This document shows positions 59,498-64,000 of a DNA stretch of 64,000 nucleotides, in pieces. The stretch lies in contig NZ_JBKKJT010000012.1 of NCBI RefSeq assembly GCF_046614675.1, forward strand, positions 60,400 through 124,399, given 5' to 3'. The translations under genes and the position numbers were made by a program. The stretch is from Chryseobacterium cupriresistens. GTDB taxonomy: Bacteria > Bacteroidota > Bacteroidia > Flavobacteriales > Weeksellaceae. The notes below the pieces were generated by a model that worked only from the letters and a program-made list of their open reading frames with translations, searched no databases and was not told the origin of the DNA. Numbering within the stretch: position 1 is the stretch's first letter; each line of letters starts with the position of its first letter.

Positions 59498-60649
59498 TCA
59501 AAGAATAGCATGTCTCTCAAATTCCTTATTTCTGTCAAACAAATACCGGTAAGTAGCAAGCTTGCGCGTTACTGTGGTATCAAGAGTTTCTGCAATCTTA
59601 ATCATTTTAGGGTTAAAATCACCAATCCACTGAAGTTCCGTAATTGTAAAATCCGTATGTTTTCTTAAATGTTGAGTTCCTTCCCAGATCATATATCCGT
59701 CTATGCCTTTCTTCTGCCATTCCGGGACAACACCAAAAACAAGCCCCACCATTTTTTCATTCTTTTTAAAACGTTTTAAAAACAAAAATTTAAGCTTTTG
59801 AAAAATCCCGAATTTCCCGTTCAGGTATTTAAACCACTGGTTGAGATCAGGAATATTGATCCACATCGCAATCGGTTTTTCGTTTTCGTAGACAAACCAA
59901 GAGATATGTTCATTAATGATAGGTTTCATGGTGTTGAACATCTTCAGAACTTTTGCTTCTTCAAGATGCTTTCCTTCTCCATGAGATGCCCATGCTTTAT
60001 TATAAATCTCTGTAAAATCCTTTGCAAACTTCGGCAGATTATTCTTTTTCATAGGTTGTGCTGAGATCGCAGGGTTTCTTCTGTTCTTTTCATGCGCAAT
60101 GGTAAAGATCCTCGACACTTCCGCAAAAACAGGTCTCGTAAAACAAAGCTGCTCAAAATAAATCTGAAACCCATAATTCTCAAAAAGATTTTTGTAATAA
60201 GGGAAATTGTAATTCATTCCAAATAAAGGCTCAATAAAACCTTCAATTAAAAGTCCCCAGAATTTATCCCGTTCCCCAAAATTGATAGGTCCGTCCATTG
60301 CTTCCATTCCTTTTCTTTGAAGCCAGTCTTTACAATGGTCAAAAATAAAATTGGCAGTTTCCTGATCATTAATACAGTCAAAAAAGCCAATTCCTCCCGT
60401 AGGCTGCTTTTGCTCATAACAGCCGTTTACAAAAACAGCTACTTTTCCAACGGTATTGCCATTCTTTTTAAACAGAAACCTTTTACATTCTCCGTTTTTG
60501 AAGAATTTATTCTTGGCAGGATCAAAAATCTCCTCAATATGTTTATCTAAAGGGCGGATATAATTTTTGTCGTGTTCATAAAGACGGGCCGGGAATTCCA
60601 GAAATTCCCTTTTATGGAGTTGGTTTTGTACTTCTTCGACAATAATCAT
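59498..60649 (-). CDS. GNAT-like protein of unknown function
   Basis: 383 residues, no signal peptide. The arrangement resembles bacterial proteins with two GNAT-related halves. The N-terminal part has KRFLFKKNGNTVGKVAVFVN and GIGFFDCINDQETANFIFDH; the middle has AMDGPINFGERDKFWGLLIE and GMNYNFPYYKNLFENYGFQI. The C-terminal part has FGVVPEWQKKGIDGYMIWEG, the acetyl-CoA-like loop position, but with weak match to a true RGxGxG site. Enzymatic function is unknown. It is alone on the minus strand between metF and folE and its stop abuts a degenerate repeat. Confidence 0.78.
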   Translation of the reverse strand: MIIVEEVQNQLHKREFLEFPARLYEHDKNYIRPLDKHIEEIFDPAKNKFFKNGECKRFLFKKNGNTVGKVAVFVNGCYEQKQPTGGIGFFDCINDQETANFIFDHCKDWLQRKGMEAMDGPINFGERDKFWGLLIEGFIEPLFGMNYNFPYYKNLFENYGFQIYFEQLCFTRPVFAEVSRIFTIAHEKNRRNPAISAQPMKKNNLPKFAKDFTEIYNKAWASHGEGKHLEEAKVLKMFNTMKPIINEHISWFVYENEKPIAMWINIPDLNQWFKYLNGKFGIFQKLKFLFLKRFKKNEKMVGLVFGVVPEWQKKGIDGYMIWEGTQHLRKHTDFTITELQWIGDFNPKMIKIAETLDTTVTRKLATYRYLFDRNKEFERHAIL

Positions 60650-60751
60650 AGGCTTTTTAATCTGAGCTGGTTATAAAAGATAATGTTTTTCACCCTAATT
60701 GAATATAGATGAACAGATATTATCCGTATTTTTGCTGCAAATTAAATAAAA

Positions 60752-61417
60752 ATGGTTGATTTTACTGATAACGACGATGATATTTTCACTGGAAAAGAAC
60801 ATACGCCTATAAGGGAAGATGCTTTTGATAAATCGCCACAGGAAAAAATTGAAAAAATTACTGAGCTTTTTGGTGAGATTATGGAAACGTTGGGATTGGA
60901 TATGACAGATGACTCTCTGAAGGATTCTCCAAGACGTGTTGCCAAAATGTATGTGAACGAGATTTTCGGAGGACTTCTTCCTGAAAATAAACCAGGAATC
61001 TCCACTTTCTCCAACAAATACAAATATCGCCAGATGCTGGTGGAAAAGGATATCACGGTATACTCTTTTTGCGAGCACCACTTTTTACCCATCATAGGGA
61101 GAGCCCATGTTGCTTATATTTCCAATGGCGAAGTAATCGGTCTTTCAAAAATTAACAGAATTGTTGATTATTATGCGAAAAGACCACAGGTTCAGGAAAG
61201 ACTTACCATGCAGATTGTAAATGCTTTGAAAGAAGCTTTGGGAACGAAAGATGTGGCGTGTATCATTGATGCAAAACACCTTTGTGTCAACTGCAGAGGA
61301 ATAAAAGATACAGCAAGCTCCACAATTACTGCGGAACTCAGTGGTATTTTCAGAACAAACCCTATCACAAGACAGGAATTCTTACATTACGTAGGAAGTC
61401 ATGCAAAGCTTGATTAA
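60752..61417 (+). CDS. folE: GTP cyclohydrolase I
   Basis: 221 residues. It converts GTP to dihydroneopterin triphosphate, the first step of folate synthesis. Zinc and active-site motifs are present: FCEHHFLPIIGRAHVAYI (Cys and His ligands) and KHLCVNCRGIKDTASST (second Cys). SKINRIVDYYAKRPQVQERL and the helix starting GLDMTDDSLKDSPRRVAKMY are also typical. A TATTTTTG -7 element at 60727-60734 may drive it. The dinB gene starts 6 bases after its stop. Confidence 0.97.
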   Translation: MVDFTDNDDDIFTGKEHTPIREDAFDKSPQEKIEKITELFGEIMETLGLDMTDDSLKDSPRRVAKMYVNEIFGGLLPENKPGISTFSNKYKYRQMLVEKDITVYSFCEHHFLPIIGRAHVAYISNGEVIGLSKINRIVDYYAKRPQVQERLTMQIVNALKEALGTKDVACIIDAKHLCVNCRGIKDTASSTITAELSGIFRTNPITRQEFLHYVGSHAKLD

Positions 61418-61423
61418 TAAACA

Positions 61424-61855
61424 ATGAACTACCAGATCCTTAAAAATATTATTGATGCAGAGCTCCAGAGATTCCAGACAATTTCTGAAGACGAATGGAA
61501 TTACAAAAATGCACCGGAAAAATGGTCCAAAAAAGAAATTATTGGCCATCTTTGTGACAGTGCTTTAACAAATATCCGTAGATTTGTTGTAACCCAATAC
61601 AAAGAGAACGAGAATATCGTTTATGATCAGAACTTTTGGGTGAAAGCTCAGAACTATCAGAATGTTCCTGTTTCAGATCTTATTGATCTGTGGAAATCCT
61701 TGAACTATCAGATTGTTCATATTGTAGAAAATATCCCGGATGAAGCATTACAAAGAACCTGTGATACTAGCAAAACAGAACCGCAGGTTTATACGTTGGA
61801 GTTTATTATCAATGATTATGTAGATCATCTGCATCATCATTTAAAAGCGATTTAA
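61424..61855 (+). CDS. DinB-family (DUF664-like) protein
   Basis: 143 residues, four-helix DinB/YfiT-like fold. Potential metal-binding histidines are in EIIGHLCDSALTNIRRF and in DYVDHLHHHLKAI, the usual three-His arrangement. Many members are metal-dependent thiol transferases or hydrolases; the substrate here is unknown. It starts 6 bases after folE, so they are co-transcribed. The following 124 bases up to cysS hold no ORF and no clear terminator. Confidence 0.87.
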   Translation: MNYQILKNIIDAELQRFQTISEDEWNYKNAPEKWSKKEIIGHLCDSALTNIRRFVVTQYKENENIVYDQNFWVKAQNYQNVPVSDLIDLWKSLNYQIVHIVENIPDEALQRTCDTSKTEPQVYTLEFIINDYVDHLHHHLKAI

Positions 61856-61979
61856 TTATGATAAAATTTAAAAAAGTTTCAGATAAGATTTTTATCACGA
61901 CAATTATTTGTTGTGACAAAAGTATTTTTTAACTCAATTTTGAATCTTTAAAATCATTAAATCTTTAACTTAAAAATAA

Positions 61980-63446
61980 ATGCAATTAAAATTATATAAC
62001 TCCCTTACAGCGGAAAAAGAAATATTCAAACCTATCTTGGAAGGAAATGTCGGAATGTATGTCTGCGGACCTACCGTGTACAGCAATGTACATTTGGGAA
62101 ATGTAAGAACTTTCCTTTCTTTCGATTTTATCTACCGTACCCTGATGCATTTGGGATACAAAGTAAGGTATGTGAGAAATATTACCGACGCAGGACACCT
62201 TACCGATGATGGAAATGTAGATAACGACAGATTCGTAAAACAAACCAGACTTGAAAAGCTGGAGCCTATGGAAATTGTACAGAAATACACCGTAGACTTT
62301 CACAAAGTCCTGGATATGTTCAACTTACTTCCTCCAAACATCGAACCTACTGCTACAGGACATATTGTAGAGCAGATCGAGTTAACTCAAAAACTAATTG
62401 AAAGAGGATTTGCTTACGAAAGCAACGGTTCAGTGTATTTTGATGTTTTGGAGTACAATAAAAGAGGGTTGAATTATGGTGAGCTTTCAAAACGTAACAT
62501 AGAAGAGCTTTTCGCCAATACCAGAGACCTTGACGGACAGGGTGAAAAGAAAAACCCTCAGGATTTTGCATTGTGGAAAAAAGCCTCTCCGGCTCACATC
62601 ATGAGATGGAATTCCCCTTGGGGAGAAGGTTTCCCGGGATGGCACCTTGAATGTACTGCAATGAGTACAAAATATCTGGGTGAAACATTCGATATCCATG
62701 GAGGAGGAATGGACCTAAAATTCCCTCACCACGAATGTGAAATTGCACAAGGGAAAGCCTGCAACGATGCTGCACCGGTAAATTACTGGATGCACGCCAA
62801 TATGCTGACGATGAATTCTCAGCGTATGAGCAAATCTACAGGGAACTACATCCTTCCAATGCAGTTGGTTACAGGAGATAATGACTTCTTTGAAAAACCT
62901 TTCCATCCTTCAATTGTACGTTTCTGCTTCCTGCAAGCACACTACAGAAGCGTTCTGGATATTTCAAATGATGCCATGATAGCCAGCGAAAAAGGATTTA
63001 TCAGATTAATGGAAGCAGTGAAAGTATTGAATTCTATTACTCCTGATGATACAAAACAATCCGGTTTCAGCCTGAAAGAATGGAAAAATAAAGCCTATGA
63101 AGCATTAACAGATGACTTTAATTCGCCAATCCTGATTGCCCACCTCTTTGAAGTGGTGAAATATATCTTTGCGCTGAAAGATGGCAAAGAAACAATTGCA
63201 ACAGAAGATCTTGAAGATTTAAAGTCAACACTGAATGCTTTCATCTTCGACGTTCTTGGATTACAGACCGTAGAAGAAAATAACAATGAAAAACTTGATC
63301 AGACCTTAAAAGTTTTGATCGAATTGAGAAACCAGGCAAGAAAATCCAAAAACTTCGAACTTTCAGACCAGATCAGAGATAAACTGCTTGCAGAAGGTAT
63401 CGAATTAAAAGACGGAAGAGACGGAACATCATACGTTCTGAACTAG
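61980..63446 (+). CDS. cysS: Cysteinyl-tRNA synthetase
   Basis: 488 residues, class I synthetase that charges tRNA-Cys. The zinc-binding YVCGPTVYSNVHLGNVRTF contains the HxGN form of the HIGH motif. GFPGWHLECTAMS and FDIHGGGMDLKFPHHECEIA hold the other zinc ligands, and QRMSKSTGN is the KMSKS loop. A helical anticodon-binding domain ends the protein. Full length. A hairpin terminator lies about 25 bases after the stop. Confidence 0.98.
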   Translation: MQLKLYNSLTAEKEIFKPILEGNVGMYVCGPTVYSNVHLGNVRTFLSFDFIYRTLMHLGYKVRYVRNITDAGHLTDDGNVDNDRFVKQTRLEKLEPMEIVQKYTVDFHKVLDMFNLLPPNIEPTATGHIVEQIELTQKLIERGFAYESNGSVYFDVLEYNKRGLNYGELSKRNIEELFANTRDLDGQGEKKNPQDFALWKKASPAHIMRWNSPWGEGFPGWHLECTAMSTKYLGETFDIHGGGMDLKFPHHECEIAQGKACNDAAPVNYWMHANMLTMNSQRMSKSTGNYILPMQLVTGDNDFFEKPFHPSIVRFCFLQAHYRSVLDISNDAMIASEKGFIRLMEAVKVLNSITPDDTKQSGFSLKEWKNKAYEALTDDFNSPILIAHLFEVVKYIFALKDGKETIATEDLEDLKSTLNAFIFDVLGLQTVEENNNEKLDQTLKVLIELRNQARKSKNFELSDQIRDKLLAEGIELKDGRDGTSYVLN

Positions 63447-63468
63447 AAATATAACTTCGTTTTATCCC

Positions 63469-63516
63469 CATTCCGTAGGAGTCCCTTATGTACAGGATTC
63501 TTACGGAATGTTTTTT
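63469..63516 (+). terminator. Terminator after cysS
   Basis: CATTCCGTA (63469-63477) and TACGGAATG (63502-63510) pair at the base of a longer interrupted stem, followed by six T. A related CATTCCGCAGGAATCC string occurs at 63936, so the hairpin may derive from a dispersed repeat. Confidence 0.7.
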
Positions 63517-63559
63517 ATCCCTTCTAGAGAATATATCCGTATTTCAGATTATGTCTCTT

Positions 63560-63618
63560 TGTGCTTCACTTCCCCTCTCTAAAACTCTCTTACCCACTCA
63601 CATTCAACTCTCCAATTT
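63560..63618. repeat. Degenerate CTCTC / ACTC repeat
   Basis: Pyrimidine-rich degenerate units (CTCTCTAAAACTCTC, ACCCACTCAC, CAACTCTCC) similar in type to the right flank of the cassette at 9016-9066. No gene is enclosed. Confidence 0.6.
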
Positions 63619-63621
63619 TTT

Positions 63622-63775
63622 CAGGAGCTACTTCCTGCTATCCATTCATACTCCTCGCGCCAGCGCACTCCAACGCTGTCACCCTGAGCGAAGCCGAAGG
63701 GTCCCCCACACCTAAACCCACCCACCCTCCGAAGCAAGCTGCGGGGTAACCATTGCTATCAGGGCTAGGGGAGGG
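63622..63775. repeat. Composite inverted-repeat element with a CCCTGAGCGAAGC core
   Basis: CAGGAGCTACTTCCTGCTAT (from 63622) and CATTGCTATCAGGGCTAGGG (ending about 63770) are imperfectly complementary: CCTGCTA can pair with TATCAGG with one mismatch. They enclose GTCACCCTGAGCGAAGCCGA AGGGT (63678-63702), itself a short dyad (ACCCT/AGGGT). The ends resemble a dispersed intergenic element common in flavobacteria (recalled). It could be a structured RNA or a MITE with a second repeat inserted. Confidence 0.55.
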
Positions 63776-63782
63776 GTCGTTA

Positions 63783-63810
63783 ATGATGAATGATGAATGA
63801 TGAATGATGA
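63783..63810. repeat. ATGATGA tandem repeat
   Basis: Four exact copies of the 7-mer ATGATGA. A possible phase-variable or simply slippage-prone repeat in non-coding DNA. Confidence 0.9.
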
Positions 63811-64000
63811 GGTTCGGGTTATTGTGTTTCGAGATTTGGGTCTCCATGTATAAAAGGAATATTGGTTTGAACATTCATATTGCAGATTTCTATGTAAACA
63901 TATTATTGAGTATAAATCCCTATTCCCATTGTATCATTCCGCAGGAATCCAAATTCTTTACAAGAACGCTTGTAAGTTGGCAGGATAATATCTAAGGTCT
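63811..64000. other. Non-coding end of window
   Basis: No convincing ORF or RNA gene. A short CATTCCGCAGGAATCC string near 63936 matches the type of repeat seen at the cysS terminator. Confidence 0.55.

Noticed and set aside
63690..64000. Several short open frames at the end of the window
   Set aside because: They run through tandem and inverted repeats and show no protein-like conservation pattern.

Overview
The window reads as chromosomal DNA of a Flavobacteriia/Weeksellaceae bacterium, most like Chryseobacterium (inferred from gene content and style; no database was searched). The clues are AT-rich DNA, promoters of the Bacteroidota TTTG / TAnnTTTG type, GLPGLI and OMP-beta-barrel-3 families, a GH35/GH43/GH63 glycan toolbox, an OmpA porin with TSP3 repeats, and degenerate oligonucleotide repeats between genes. 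No rRNA, tRNA, CRISPR array, transposase or prophage was recognised.

Layout. 1-687: 3' end of a GH35 beta-galactosidase. 825-4139: a four-gene two-component locus (regulator, unknown soluble protein, 7-TM protein, histidine kinase) plus a small membrane protein; the locus and the small gene carry the same operator-promoter. 4356-7023: enolase and citrate synthase. 7132-7296: an unlisted 54-residue Cys-rich peptide gene with a double-glycine leader on the minus strand. 7587-16359: two arginine-deiminase-fold hydrolases, then a tight operon of AdoMet decarboxylase, DUF4178, a small TM protein, DUF350, a membrane-embedded spermidine-synthase-like protein, an FAD amine-oxidase-like protein and a His-rich polytopic membrane protein. 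This is the most system-like set in the window. 16388-23696: GH43, a lipoprotein esterase and two tandem outer-membrane barrels. 24048-34564: housekeeping genes (DUF3817, nadD, recJ, M48 peptidase, YbiT-type ABC-F, smpB, OmpA, YebC, an LpxH-like phosphoesterase, a glycosyltransferase, a GNAT).

34699-42342: an RDD / SpoIIM / membrane / DUF4129 / DUF4350 / MoxR / DUF58 cluster, interrupted by a four-helix-bundle gene. 42457-46134: secreted Cys peptide, GLPGLI protein and outer-membrane barrel, a candidate secreted-peptide system. 46214-49326: OsmC and GH63. 49458-59301: a methionine operon behind a SAM-I riboswitch (metX, a kinase-less ACT-ACT-homoserine dehydrogenase, metZ, split metH with a fatty-acid desaturase between the halves, metF). 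59498-63446: a GNAT-like protein, folE, dinB and cysS. 63447-64000: repeats only.

A theme across the window is short purine- or pyrimidine-rich degenerate repeats between genes. In two places they form inverted flanks around genes of the 23S-rRNA intervening-sequence (four-helix-bundle) family, one intact and one with a premature stop. In a third place similar inverted repeats enclose no gene. These look like one family of small insertion cassettes.
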